In this document: positions 27,155 to 35,015 of the stretch, piece by piece
Layout of the letters: every line of letters begins with the position of its first letter
How positions within the stretch are numbered: the first letter of the stretch is position 1
Source of the DNA: a virus
Direction: 5' to 3' (one strand)
DNA length: 44,455 nt
IMG/VR virus record: IMGVR_UViG_3300032287_001270
Span: 1-44,455 of that record
Program-made: the position numbers and the translations under genes
Notes under the pieces: generated by a model
The model's input: the letters and a program-made list of their open reading frames with translations, nothing else
Databases searched by the model: none
Told to the model about the DNA's origin: nothing

Positions 27155-27300
27155 GTGTTCCCCCACTGTGTATATCCAAGAATCTTCATTACCGCTGTTT
27201 CGTGGATGGCATCCCACCAAAACCTAACGCCTGATGCTGTTTCCACAAACCGCCATAGCGTCCCATAATCATCGGTTGTGTACCAAACTTTGCGTGTCAT
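27151..27300 (-). CDS. 49-residue Trp/Thr-rich microprotein
   Basis: ATG at 27300 with AAGGAG 8 nt upstream. Both ends overlap neighbours as ATGA. It reads MTRKVWYTTDDYGTLW, then VRFWWDAIHE and ILGYTQWGNT. Five tryptophans in 49 residues are unusual. Function unknown. Confidence 0.55.
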   Translation of the reverse strand: MTRKVWYTTDDYGTLWRFVETASGVRFWWDAIHETAVMKILGYTQWGNT

Positions 27301-27698
27301 GTGTTCTTCTCCTTGAGTTTGGCTTCAATATCTCTAACCATTTCAAAGATGGTTGAGCGCCCAGCCCCCGTCTGAAAATCTTCCCAATCCCAGTAGAGTT
27401 CTACCTCCTCATCCGTCAGCCCAACCCACGGCTTCTTGTAGTCTTGGATTTTCATCTCCCAAATGTGTTTTACCAAGATGTCAAACCATTCTTGTGTGGC
27501 TTTGCCTCTACCCATACCCTCTAACGGCATGATGGCGGGACGCAGTTCTTTGATGAGTTGCAACACTTCGTTAATAACATCATTGCGTGGTGGGTTTTTG
27601 TATGCCGCTAAGTAAGGATCAAGCGCCGCTTTCACCGACTCCTTGCGCTGCTTTGCCTGTCGCTCAATCTCGTTGAACGCTTCGTCTTCTTCAGTCAT
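27297..27698 (-). CDS. Hypothetical phage protein (PWVGLTDEE)
   Basis: 133 residues from the second of two adjacent ATGs (27698), 5 nt after GGAGG; the first (27701) is too close to the SD. It is mostly helical and charged, with QDYKKPWVGLTDEEVELY near residue 90, a phrase I recall from several phage hypothetical proteins, and an aromatic YWDWEDF element after it. It overlaps the membrane microprotein upstream by 8 bases and the 27300 gene by 4. Confidence 0.6.
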   Translation of the reverse strand: MTEEDEAFNEIERQAKQRKESVKAALDPYLAAYKNPPRNDVINEVLQLIKELRPAIMPLEGMGRGKATQEWFDILVKHIWEMKIQDYKKPWVGLTDEEVELYWDWEDFQTGAGRSTIFEMVRDIEAKLKEKNT

Positions 27699-27822
27699 CA
27701 TCGCCTCCGTTCTGCGTTGTGTAAATCATCCAACCGATCATGGCACATACAAAGACAAACATAATAGCGCCCAGTGCCAGCATCGTTGCCATAAAAATAA
27801 TATTTGCTAGTACTTCTAACAT
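27691..27822 (-). CDS. 43-residue single-span membrane protein
   Basis: ATG at 27822; the SD (GGAGG) lies in the last codons of the winged-helix gene. Residues 4-33 are almost fully hydrophobic (VLANIIFMATMLALG, then MFVFVCAMIGWM) and are followed by a short acidic tail. It should insert as one transmembrane helix. It could be a small membrane effector of infection, but it has no charge pattern that identifies it as a holin. Its stop overlaps the next start. Confidence 0.6.
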   Translation of the reverse strand: MLEVLANIIFMATMLALGAIMFVFVCAMIGWMIYTTQNGGDDD

Positions 27823-27823
27823 A

Positions 27824-28321
27824 TCAACCTCCGAAGTATGTGTGTAGCTCTCTGTACAAGGCGTGCGCCTGCTTCAAGCCGATGTTGTTGATGACTGTCT
27901 CAACATCCCACGCAGTCTTCACCATAGGCTGCGGACTGAGAGCGGCGATGCCCTCGCCTCGTGTGGTTTTGGCTTTCTCTATGACTTGCGTGGCTTTGAT
28001 TTGCTTGCGTACCTTTATGGGTGAGTACTCGTTGACTATCGTCGTGTAGTTGCCGTTTGCATCCCTCATGCACAACCCATTCTTAACAAACTGCGTGAGC
28101 AGTGAGCCAATAGATGACGGCTTGTATCCCTGCTTCTCCAACGCCGCACAGATGGTCTTGCACGACTGGTGCGGGTTGTTCTTCACGAAGTCGAATGTTG
28201 CTCGTGTTACGTTGTTGCTAACTTTAAAATGTGGTACGTGTTTCACTTTTTTCTCCTGTTGTTGATTATCTAGCTCCCATTCGCTGAGTATTCCAGTCAG
28301 CGCAGTTTTTATATCAGGCAT
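27824..28321 (-). CDS. Winged-helix DNA-binding-like protein
   Basis: 165 residues, SD GAGGAGGG before ATG. Residues ~38-95 form a winged-helix-like unit: VTRATFDFVKNNP, TICAALEKQGYKPSSIGSLL, then a hydrophobic helix and a hairpin (LCMRDANGNYTT). The C-terminus WDVETVINNIGLKQAHALY is also a recurrent phage motif. It lies just after the AAA+/VWA/DUF3150 genes in the same unit. It may bind DNA and regulate phage genes; this is inference. Confidence 0.6.
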   Translation of the reverse strand: MPDIKTALTGILSEWELDNQQQEKKVKHVPHFKVSNNVTRATFDFVKNNPHQSCKTICAALEKQGYKPSSIGSLLTQFVKNGLCMRDANGNYTTIVNEYSPIKVRKQIKATQVIEKAKTTRGEGIAALSPQPMVKTAWDVETVINNIGLKQAHALYRELHTYFGG

Positions 28322-28336
28322 GAGTGTTCCCTCCTC

Positions 28337-29215
28337 TTAGAAATTAAACTTGTCGAGTATTGCATCGACATTCTTCTTGACATCCTGTCGGATGGTCTCG
28401 TCTTTACGCAACTCGCTAGGAGTCACGCCTACCAACAACTGCTCAAGCTCACGCCGCGCTGTCTCCAACGCAGGGTCATTGGTAATGTTGAGTGACTTAG
28501 CTAAGTCACACATCTCTAGCGCGCCATCGACAAGGGTGTCGTGGAAGCGTCGAGTCTTAGCCTCACCCTGCACATAGTCAGTAGTAAGTCTGTCAGAGAT
28601 ACGCTTGAGTCGTTCACCCAGTCGAGCACGAACATCTGCCATAGCGTAGTCGATGCGTTCCTGAGTTAGTGACTCAAGCTTAGCCTTGAGTTCTTCCTGC
28701 GCCTTGTTGCCCACATCCACGCGGAAGTCACCCGCTGTCGGTACGGGCATGTAGTTGACGCGGAATGAGAACTTGGTAACCAAGTCGTTGGGGGTTGGGA
28801 AGTCATCTCGTCTAAACATATCACCGAGAGCCATAGCCTGTGCTGTGATGAGCGATGGGTAGATGGTGATGAATGCCTTGACCAATGCGGCAATCTCCTC
28901 ATCGAACTCGTTCATGCGTTCAGCAAACTTGATGAAGCGCGTGTTGGGTAACAAGCGCAGACCCGAGTCAGACCAAGGCGATGTGTTGTCGTACACATAC
29001 TGACGAGCACGACCGACTGCCTGTTGGATGACCTCCAACTCTGTGCGACCTGCAAGCAAGTGCTTGTTGACACGCGCCGCATCCTTGGCGGCGTTCTTGT
29101 TTGATGTGACCTCATCGGTCGTGGACTTGTCGAGCTTGCGAGCCGTCCACACAGAGGCGTTGAATTCCACCAGCATTGCACAGGTGTCGATGTTGAAGCG
29201 AGGTGTTGTGTTCAT
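28337..29215 (-). CDS. DUF3150-like protein
   Basis: 292 residues, SD GGAG with the spacer TATTCAAT. The protein is helical and charged throughout, with ARKLDKSTTDEV near the start and SPWSDSGLRLLPN near residue 80. This matches my memory of DUF3150, a phage family usually coded beside a MoxR-like ATPase and a VWA protein, as here. No catalytic site is visible. It is likely the third subunit or substrate of that ATPase module; what it does is unknown. Confidence 0.65.
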   Translation of the reverse strand: MNTTPRFNIDTCAMLVEFNASVWTARKLDKSTTDEVTSNKNAAKDAARVNKHLLAGRTELEVIQQAVGRARQYVYDNTSPWSDSGLRLLPNTRFIKFAERMNEFDEEIAALVKAFITIYPSLITAQAMALGDMFRRDDFPTPNDLVTKFSFRVNYMPVPTAGDFRVDVGNKAQEELKAKLESLTQERIDYAMADVRARLGERLKRISDRLTTDYVQGEAKTRRFHDTLVDGALEMCDLAKSLNITNDPALETARRELEQLLVGVTPSELRKDETIRQDVKKNVDAILDKFNF

Positions 29216-29237
29216 ATTGAATACTCCTTTTAGTTAC

Positions 29238-30362
29238 TTACTTGGTTGAGAAAAAGATTTTGTGTTCAGCCAACATCTTGCCGAAGTCGGACAAGGTGAT
29301 GAACAAGTCCACACGCTGAGATGTAGCCACGGTGTTGCAGAAGATTGACTGCATCTCTGCACGCATACGCCACACATATGTGACGATTGCTTCTGCTTCT
29401 GTTCTATCCTTGGCACGCGATACGAACTGGAAGACTTGAATCAACTGAGCAGTAGGGTTGGTAGACAAAGGTGCAGTCTTGGGGTCTTTGATGACACGCG
29501 CATAGTCACAAATCTCACGACCAAAGCGCACGAACGATGCCAACGCCTCAGCAGTAGTGTGACCCACAGTACCAATCAATGCTTGCTCAATGGTTGTGTC
29601 GTCGAGTATGCCAAGACCCTCATCCAAGATGTCACCAGCGGCGGCAAGTGAACGAGGCGTTGCGTATGCTTGCTGTGTTGACTTGGGATTGAATGGGAAG
29701 CCGTTGTCCTTGGACATGTCCTTGCCCTCGTATGCACCACCCTTCTCGTAGTCAAGGAACGATGCCATGACGCGAGGCTCGTTGGATACAAACGCGATGA
29801 CCATAGGATTGATACCGGCATCGGTTGCCCACTTGACCCACTCTTCAGCGGTAGGCTTACGCATCTTCACGAACACAAGACGATTACGCAAGTGTGCTTG
29901 GATGGAGTCACCGAGACCCTCGATTGAAAGATTGGTAGCGGCAAAGATAACGCTACCCTCAACGAAGTGGAAGTTGCCAACGCGTTGCTCGTAGACGATA
30001 GGCGCAAGCACATTCTTGATGAACTGCGGTGCCTTGGCTATCTCATCTAAGAACGCGATGATTGGCTTACTGCCATTGACGCCACGCTGATTGAACTTGC
30101 TGACACCGAAGCGTTCGTTGGGAAGCTCGCGAGAGATGCCGTTCTCGCGGTCAAGGTCAGGCATCCATACAGAACCATCGGACAACTGAGTGCAGTCGAT
30201 GGGGTCAACGGCAATGTGATTGGCGAACTTGGGCATACGCTTGAGTTGATGGAACAACGCGGTCTTGCCGATGCCGTTCTCGCCCTCGACGATTACTGTA
30301 CGCTTGTGACCCACAGCGGCGATGAGGTTGATGACTTGAGAAGAAGAAAGATATTGATTCAT
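29238..30362 (-). CDS. MoxR-like AAA+ ATPase
   Basis: 374 residues, SD cassette GGAGTAATCAAC before ATG. Walker A GENGIGKT (27-34), Walker B IIAFLDEI (101-108), sensor-1 FAATN (about 140) and an arginine-finger-like HLRNRLVF (about 158) are all present, so it should be an active hexameric ATPase. It lacks HTH or protease domains. MoxR ATPases work with VWA proteins to remodel or mature protein complexes. Here the VWA/metallopeptidase gene lies directly upstream and a DUF3150 gene directly downstream, so the three probably act together. Confidence 0.85.
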   Translation of the reverse strand: MNQYLSSSQVINLIAAVGHKRTVIVEGENGIGKTALFHQLKRMPKFANHIAVDPIDCTQLSDGSVWMPDLDRENGISRELPNERFGVSKFNQRGVNGSKPIIAFLDEIAKAPQFIKNVLAPIVYEQRVGNFHFVEGSVIFAATNLSIEGLGDSIQAHLRNRLVFVKMRKPTAEEWVKWATDAGINPMVIAFVSNEPRVMASFLDYEKGGAYEGKDMSKDNGFPFNPKSTQQAYATPRSLAAAGDILDEGLGILDDTTIEQALIGTVGHTTAEALASFVRFGREICDYARVIKDPKTAPLSTNPTAQLIQVFQFVSRAKDRTEAEAIVTYVWRMRAEMQSIFCNTVATSQRVDLFITLSDFGKMLAEHKIFFSTK

Positions 30363-30387
30363 GTTGATTACTCCAAAGGTTGATTGA

Positions 30388-31581
30388 TTAAACAGAGATA
30401 CGAACTAACTTGCCGTGAGTGGGAACGAAGTCTTCGTTCTCCACCACACCCCACAGAGACGGCATTGGGGTATTCGGGGTATCGCAACCGAGGTAGCCGT
30501 CAGTCAGCCACACGATTGCTTTAGCATTGATTTTGTGGTGCAGTATGTAGTCAACAACTGCTTGCGGTGTAGTGCCGCCACCACCTTGAGGTTTGAGTAG
30601 TGTTGCAATCTGCTCGTAGTCAATAGGCTTGAACACTTGGTCACCGCACACCTCGTTGTCCCACCACAAGATACGAACAGCCTCGGGTCTTACTTGCGAG
30701 AGCATACGAGCAATCTCACCGAAGATGAGGCGATAGTATGGCGCCATCGAACCTGATGTATCGGGCGCAAGGATAAGCTCACCGACTGTCTCGTTGAAGT
30801 GCGATGGCATGATGTAGCCCGATGCAAGCATACGCTTGTTGGGAGGACAGAAGCGTGAGTTTTCGTCGCCACTACACACAGACACAAGCCAGTCCTGCAT
30901 AGCCTCGACATAGTTGGTTGTGCGTTCCTTAGCTGTGCCAAAGATGTCACGACCACCCTTGTTCTTACCTGCTAACTTACGCGCAAGCATCTCGCCTTGA
31001 CGATTGGCATCGTCAACATTCTTGCTGTGTTGTTGCTCGTCCTCTGCGTCATCGAACGCAGGGTCTTCATGCACATCGAGGGGTTCATCGAAGTCGTTGC
31101 CACCACCATTGCCATCCTTGTCAGGTTCTTTGCGACCTTGCTTGAGTAGGTCATTAAGAACTTGAGGGAATGACCAACCGAAATACTTGCGGTCAATACA
31201 CAGCGTATCAGTAGGTCTCTCAACGAATGTGAAGTTGGGGTCAAGCTCTTCGATGAGTGCGTTGACTACATAGTCCTGCGCGATGTTGGCAAGTCTTGGC
31301 ATTGCTTTGGTCTCTTTCCTGTACAGGATGCAATGCTTGAGTGCCACATGAAAGTTCTCATGCAGTACAAGGTAGCGCAGTTGCTTGCGGTTGAGTGGGG
31401 CGATAAATTCCTCGCCATACTTCTTGTCACGCCCATTGGTTGCGGCTGTGGGTGTGGTCTTTGAGACCTCTGACTTGCCCATACATATCACACCGCTGAG
31501 CAGTGCATATTGCGGGTGCCGCATACAGTCAATGTTCGCGGCTTGTATACGCTGGTTGAGCGTCATCTTCTCGAATGTCAT
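30388..31581 (-). CDS. VWA-domain protein with HEXXH zincin site
   Basis: 397 residues, SD GGAGAAGCAC before ATG. The N-terminal part has a zinc-protease motif LVLHENFHVALKH (HENFH at 74-78). A Gly/Asp/Glu-rich linker spans ~150-195. The C-terminal VWA-like domain has the metal-ion-dependent adhesion site DTSGS (274-278), GGGTTP (334-339) and WLTDGY (Asp361). This layout matches DUF2201-type proteins found next to MoxR ATPases. It may bind or cleave a target that the AAA+ protein presents. A promoter-like element lies 28 nt upstream. Confidence 0.85.
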   Translation of the reverse strand: MTFEKMTLNQRIQAANIDCMRHPQYALLSGVICMGKSEVSKTTPTAATNGRDKKYGEEFIAPLNRKQLRYLVLHENFHVALKHCILYRKETKAMPRLANIAQDYVVNALIEELDPNFTFVERPTDTLCIDRKYFGWSFPQVLNDLLKQGRKEPDKDGNGGGNDFDEPLDVHEDPAFDDAEDEQQHSKNVDDANRQGEMLARKLAGKNKGGRDIFGTAKERTTNYVEAMQDWLVSVCSGDENSRFCPPNKRMLASGYIMPSHFNETVGELILAPDTSGSMAPYYRLIFGEIARMLSQVRPEAVRILWWDNEVCGDQVFKPIDYEQIATLLKPQGGGGTTPQAVVDYILHHKINAKAIVWLTDGYLGCDTPNTPMPSLWGVVENEDFVPTHGKLVRISV

Positions 31582-31608
31582 AGTGCTTCTCCTGTAGTGT
31601 TTGACATT

Positions 31609-31617
31609 ATTCTAACA
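31609..31617 (-). promoter_or_regulatory. Candidate extended -10 promoter of VWA/AAA+ module
   Basis: On the minus strand TG-T-TAGAAT forms an extended -10 element; no good -35 is seen. Just upstream GGTGTC/GACACC (31620-31640) forms a 6-bp hairpin. A start at about 31602 would leave a 20-nt leader before the VWA gene. It is similar in form to the TGTTATAAT element at 37860. Confidence 0.4.
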
Positions 31618-31648
31618 TAGGTGTCCAAGATTAGACACCCTCGGGTTT

Positions 31649-32611
31649 CTACCAACTCACATTACTGCGGGGGTAGTCTTTCTCCACAACGAATTGTGGA
31701 ATAGTCTGCTTGACGGATTTCTTTTCCAAGTCCAGCGCCTTGAGGATGCGGGTCGACACCGCTTTACGAATTTCCTCTGCGGTAATTTGCTTGTCCAGCT
31801 TCTCTATGCCATCGATGGGTGCGGTTGATTGCCAGACTGGGCGTAGTGTGAAGCCTCTCTGTTTGTATGCACGCTTGGATGCGAGCACATTGAACGCGTC
31901 CTGACACATCTCAAAGAAAGCGTGGATGTCAGCTGATGTAGCTGAGTCATTCGCAATCTTCTCGACGCACTTGCGGGAGTCGTAATCTGACACCGCACCG
32001 CCAGCCCAAGGACGCCCTAAGTTGTGAGAAACTGTAGCCTCAGCGGTGAACTCGGGCAGACGCATCTGCGCGAGCATGAGGTAGTTGTCGAACTTCTTGA
32101 GTATCTCTGCGCGTGCCGTCTTGTCCTCGTTGCCCGACACCATTCTGTGGTGAGATGTGTGGGATGACTTGGTTGTATCGAGCACGCCATCAACATACAT
32201 GAAGTCGGCGCTGAATCGCTCGTCCCCATCGTACATGAACGCCTTGTTGTACACAGGCGCAATCACCTCACCAACTTGTGAGTTCTCGACACGCCTCCAA
32301 CTGTCCTTGCCCAACACATAGTGCATGAAGTCCTTGCTTGTGATTGAGTTGTCACCCATGAACAAGCGGCGTTCGTGTTGCTTGCCGTCGACCATCGTTG
32401 GCTCGTAGTAGCGAGCCATAACTGTGTTGTACAGAACGACATCGAAGTGGTTTGCATACTTCACCACCCTGTAGTGGAAGTAGGTCTTGTAGAGTGGGCG
32501 TTGGTTCTCCATCCATCTCTTGCTACGGACTGCGCCGCGATGATTGAATACTGCCTGTGCTTCAGCATAGCTACGCACCCAAGGTAAAGCTCTGGTTGTG
32601 TTTCCGTACAT
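31649..32611 (-). CDS. Hypothetical protein upstream of VWA/AAA+ module
   Basis: 320 residues, SD cassette GGAGTAATCAAT before ATG. I do not recognise a characterised domain. The segment FDVVLYNTVMARYY followed by LFMGDNSITSKDF resembles a short phage family with the plan LYNT-x-V-x-Y-x-DG ... GGWxTxTT, but the match is by eye only. The rest is mixed alpha/beta with no catalytic motif and no membrane segment. It sits 67 nt before the VWA gene and may belong to that module. Confidence 0.5.
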   Translation of the reverse strand: MYGNTTRALPWVRSYAEAQAVFNHRGAVRSKRWMENQRPLYKTYFHYRVVKYANHFDVVLYNTVMARYYEPTMVDGKQHERRLFMGDNSITSKDFMHYVLGKDSWRRVENSQVGEVIAPVYNKAFMYDGDERFSADFMYVDGVLDTTKSSHTSHHRMVSGNEDKTARAEILKKFDNYLMLAQMRLPEFTAEATVSHNLGRPWAGGAVSDYDSRKCVEKIANDSATSADIHAFFEMCQDAFNVLASKRAYKQRGFTLRPVWQSTAPIDGIEKLDKQITAEEIRKAVSTRILKALDLEKKSVKQTIPQFVVEKDYPRSNVSW

Positions 32612-32616
32612 ATTGA

Positions 32617-33012
32617 TTACTCCTCTGTGGTTGTGGTTGATTTAAGTGCGGGGAACTCTGTGTTGAGTGAGTGGGATGTGTAGAGGTAGTCCCAAAGGTC
32701 ATCGCAATCACCCCCTTGGTTACATTCCTCTTGCCCATCCTCACCCAGTTGGATGAGGCGCCACCCCGCCTCGGGGTAAAGTTCGACTGCCCATTCCATG
32801 AGTGCGTTGTGCGCCCTCACATCCTTGTAGTCGTCGTACCATTTCACATCACTCGTTTCAAATGTGATGATGGGTTGCACATACTCTGTTTCACATTCAA
32901 GTATTGCTTGCGTCCAGTCATCGTTGCGATGCTTGACTAACTCAACGAATGTGTCTCGTTGCTCTTCTGTTGCAAAGCGTATGACATACGCTACATCTGA
33001 CCTATACCCCAT
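32617..33012 (-). CDS. Conserved MGYRSDV-type phage protein
   Basis: 131 residues, with a strong GAGGAGG SD. The first residues MGYRSDVAYVIRF are shared by a set of small phage proteins of unknown function, as I recall it. The C-terminal part is acidic with an ECNQGGDCDDLW cysteine pair. It overlaps the upstream gene by 11 bases. Function unknown. Confidence 0.6.
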   Translation of the reverse strand: MGYRSDVAYVIRFATEEQRDTFVELVKHRNDDWTQAILECETEYVQPIITFETSDVKWYDDYKDVRAHNALMEWAVELYPEAGWRLIQLGEDGQEECNQGGDCDDLWDYLYTSHSLNTEFPALKSTTTTEE

Positions 33013-33673
33013 GGGACACCTCCTCTTCAGTTAAAAGATTGCCTTTGCTATCGAAGCGCCAGCCGTTTATATAGATGAGTTCATTGAAAGTTTCCTCGCT
33101 TGTGTATGCCTCATACTCATCACGAAGAGCTACATAAATCTCATCCGCCAATGACTTTGCTTCTGCGAGCACCCACTCTTCTAAGTCATTAATCAGACTC
33201 TCAACACCTATCGCACGCGCCACAGCATTGACACCCGCGCCTTGGAAGATGCCTTGCCTGAACACCAAGTCATTGTCTTCAGCATCAATGTCCGCAGTAA
33301 TGGTCACGCCCTCCAACCGCATACCACCTGAGTGGACATACATGAATGAAGTGGTATAGATGAGTGCCCTGATGCCTATCCACTCCTCCTGCATCAACGC
33401 AAGCAGAACTGTGTACCGCCCTGCATCGGGGTGCTCAGGCTTTACATAATGCTGAATGAAGTCATCGAGGTTGATGCGTCCTGTCCACGATGCGCCATCG
33501 CCTTGCGAGTAAAAACCTGAGTAGTGGATTTGGTCAACCAACATACCTGTAGCTTCTACTGCTTTGTCACCGATGTACTGTGCGTAGACTGGCTCGTACC
33601 AATCATCGGGCGGCTCGCCATACTGGGATATGGCGTTGTGCTTTGCGTGCTGGTCTAGTTCTTCAAACTCCAT
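33002..33673 (-). CDS. SGFYSQGDGASWTG-family phage protein
   Basis: 223 residues, SD GGAG before ATG. The start FEELDQHAKHNAISQYG and the phrase IHYSGFYSQGDGASWTG (about 49-65) are signatures of a widespread phage and prophage family of unknown role (usually SGFWSQGDGACFEG). The rest of the protein, including HSGGMRLEGVTITAD near residue 115, fits the same family. It overlaps both neighbours by 11 bases. No catalytic residues are known to me. Confidence 0.65.
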   Translation of the reverse strand: MEFEELDQHAKHNAISQYGEPPDDWYEPVYAQYIGDKAVEATGMLVDQIHYSGFYSQGDGASWTGRINLDDFIQHYVKPEHPDAGRYTVLLALMQEEWIGIRALIYTTSFMYVHSGGMRLEGVTITADIDAEDNDLVFRQGIFQGAGVNAVARAIGVESLINDLEEWVLAEAKSLADEIYVALRDEYEAYTSEETFNELIYINGWRFDSKGNLLTEEEVSHGV

Positions 33674-34199
33674 TTAGTTTCTCCAAAAGTTTTATCAATG
33701 TGCTTGCCAACTTCTCTTCAAGTATTTCTTCAACAATTTCTTGCACGCGGTCTGCGTCAGGGTAGTCGTTGCTGTCTAGATAATTTTCTATCTTGTCGTC
33801 AACGTCGTACGCATCAAACTTGTCATCGAAGTCGTAGTCTGTGATGGCGTCATGCACTTGGTTGCTGATGTCGGTGTCGCGTATTTCTCTGCGAACCTGC
33901 TCAGTAATCCTGTCGTCCATCAACTCCAGCACCGAGTCATTGTTCAGGTGTTCCTCTGTGTCGTTGTGCTCGCTTATCGATTCTTCTGCGATGTCTTTGA
34001 TTGCCTCCCTGAACGACTCGTCGATGTACTTCACAGTACTATGCGCTTGCAGGACGGCGCTGACCTTCTCTTCAACCTGTTGGTCAATGTGCGTATTGAT
34101 TGCATGAAGCAATGTGTGTATCAGCGTTGGTGTTACCTCGCGTGGTGGTGTTTCTGTTTGTTCCACAGCGTTGATTTCGGTTTGAGTTGATTGATTCAT
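33663..34199 (-). CDS. Highly acidic helical protein
   Basis: 178 residues from the ATG at 34199, chosen for the GGAGTAATCAAC cassette; the longer frame to 34241 has no SD. By direct count there are about 45 Asp/Glu and 15 Lys/Arg, so a net charge near -30. The first half is Gln/Thr-rich then helical; the second half is dense in DxxD groups (DDKFDAYDVDDKI). It is not recognised. DNA mimicry or a coiled-coil scaffold are both possible. Confidence 0.55.
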   Translation of the reverse strand: MNQSTQTEINAVEQTETPPREVTPTLIHTLLHAINTHIDQQVEEKVSAVLQAHSTVKYIDESFREAIKDIAEESISEHNDTEEHLNNDSVLELMDDRITEQVRREIRDTDISNQVHDAITDYDFDDKFDAYDVDDKIENYLDSNDYPDADRVQEIVEEILEEKLASTLIKLLEKLNGV

Positions 34200-34249
34200 G
34201 TTGATTACTCCATTTAAAATACTGGTGAGGCGCACCAGCAACGCAACTT

Positions 34250-34266
34250 AGTATCAGAGTGATACT
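34250..34266. repeat. 3'-end palindrome copy A
   Basis: AGTATCA-GAG-TGATACT, the first of four related palindromes. On the minus strand it begins 5 nt after the stop of the 34272 gene, with flank CTC before it. It also lies 51 nt upstream of the 34199 gene start. See the matching copies at 35920, 36926 and 37386. Confidence 0.7.
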
Positions 34267-34271
34267 GAGAT

Positions 34272-34367
34272 TCAAAAGACAATGAGTGTTCCTCTCCACA
34301 CGAAGAGGTCGAGGGCGATGGTTGTGAGTGCGGCTGTGTACACAATCACAAAGGCTAGGTTTGTCAT
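34272..34367 (-). CDS. 31-residue membrane microprotein
   Basis: ATG at 34367 overlaps the previous stop as ATGA; stop at 34272. The peptide is almost all hydrophobic (MTNLAFVIVYTAALTT, then LDLFVWRGTLIVF) and should span the membrane once. The palindrome copy A follows its stop. Such tiny hydrophobic proteins are common in phage early regions; the role is unknown. Confidence 0.5.
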   Translation of the reverse strand: MTNLAFVIVYTAALTTIALDLFVWRGTLIVF

Positions 34368-34630
34368 GTTGTTAACTTCTCTCGCACTCGGTTGAGTGCA
34401 TTGAAGCGGTTTTGTATCTCGCCTATCTTCACATTGCGGAATGCCTCGTCGTGTTCCGAGTAACGTGCGTCCACATACTCACGCACATCACCGCCCGACC
34501 TTCTGTAGATGTGGCTGTTGATGGCGAGTAGCACCGCGTCCACCTGTTCTTCTGTTAAGAAGATTTGTTTATCTGTCATTCGTTTCTCCAAAATAAGTTT
34601 GTTTATAAATTCCGACAGGTCTTTGTTCAT
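34364..34630 (-). CDS. Small hypothetical protein
   Basis: 88 residues. The ATG at 34630 overlaps the previous stop as ATGA and has AAGGAG 8 nt upstream; an internal ATG at 34579 also has GGAG, so a shorter form is possible. The middle reads FLTEEQVDAVLLAINSHIYR, the rest is charged and helical. Not recognised. Confidence 0.55.
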   Translation of the reverse strand: MNKDLSEFINKLILEKRMTDKQIFLTEEQVDAVLLAINSHIYRRSGGDVREYVDARYSEHDEAFRNVKIGEIQNRFNALNRVREKLTT

Positions 34631-34830
34631 TCTTCTATCTCCTTGGGATACTGCATGAACAGTATCCTGCCCTTGTAGTCGTGCGGTGAGAGGAAGTCAC
34701 AGTTATTTAGCTCTGCGGCTTTCGCCTCTATGTCACCATCGGCTATGTACTCGGCGCTGTGGACGCGGTGTATGAGTGCTGAGTCCCCGTCAAAGAACTC
34801 AATGTCCCCGAAGATTACGAATCGTTTCAT
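34627..34830 (-). CDS. Small hypothetical protein
   Basis: 67 residues, beginning MKRFVIFGDIEFFDGD, with mixed alpha/beta composition and an acidic C-terminus. Both ends overlap neighbours as ATGA. Not recognised; real translation is supported by this coupling and by a purine-rich GGGAGAGCAGA upstream. Confidence 0.55.
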   Translation of the reverse strand: MKRFVIFGDIEFFDGDSALIHRVHSAEYIADGDIEAKAAELNNCDFLSPHDYKGRILFMQYPKEIEE

Positions 34831-35015
34831 TCTGCTCTCCCTTCAATTTCAAAACCATACGCATAGGTATCCGATGCCTCATTTGCAAACGTCTTACCTA
34901 CCCCGATGTCATCGACTACATTTTGTAGTGCTTCTCCCAAATCGTTCGCCTCGTCATAAGTTATGACCAACACGAACCTGTTGCCTGCGCCCTTGTTGTA
35001 TTTATCTATGTTCAT
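34827..35015 (-). CDS. Small hypothetical protein
   Basis: 62 residues, beginning MNIDKYNKGAGNRFVLV, with a central acidic helix (DEANDLGEALQNVVDD). It overlaps both neighbours as ATGA. SD-like GGGAAG precedes the ATG. Not recognised. Confidence 0.5.
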   Translation of the reverse strand: MNIDKYNKGAGNRFVLVITYDEANDLGEALQNVVDDIGVGKTFANEASDTYAYGFEIEGRAE

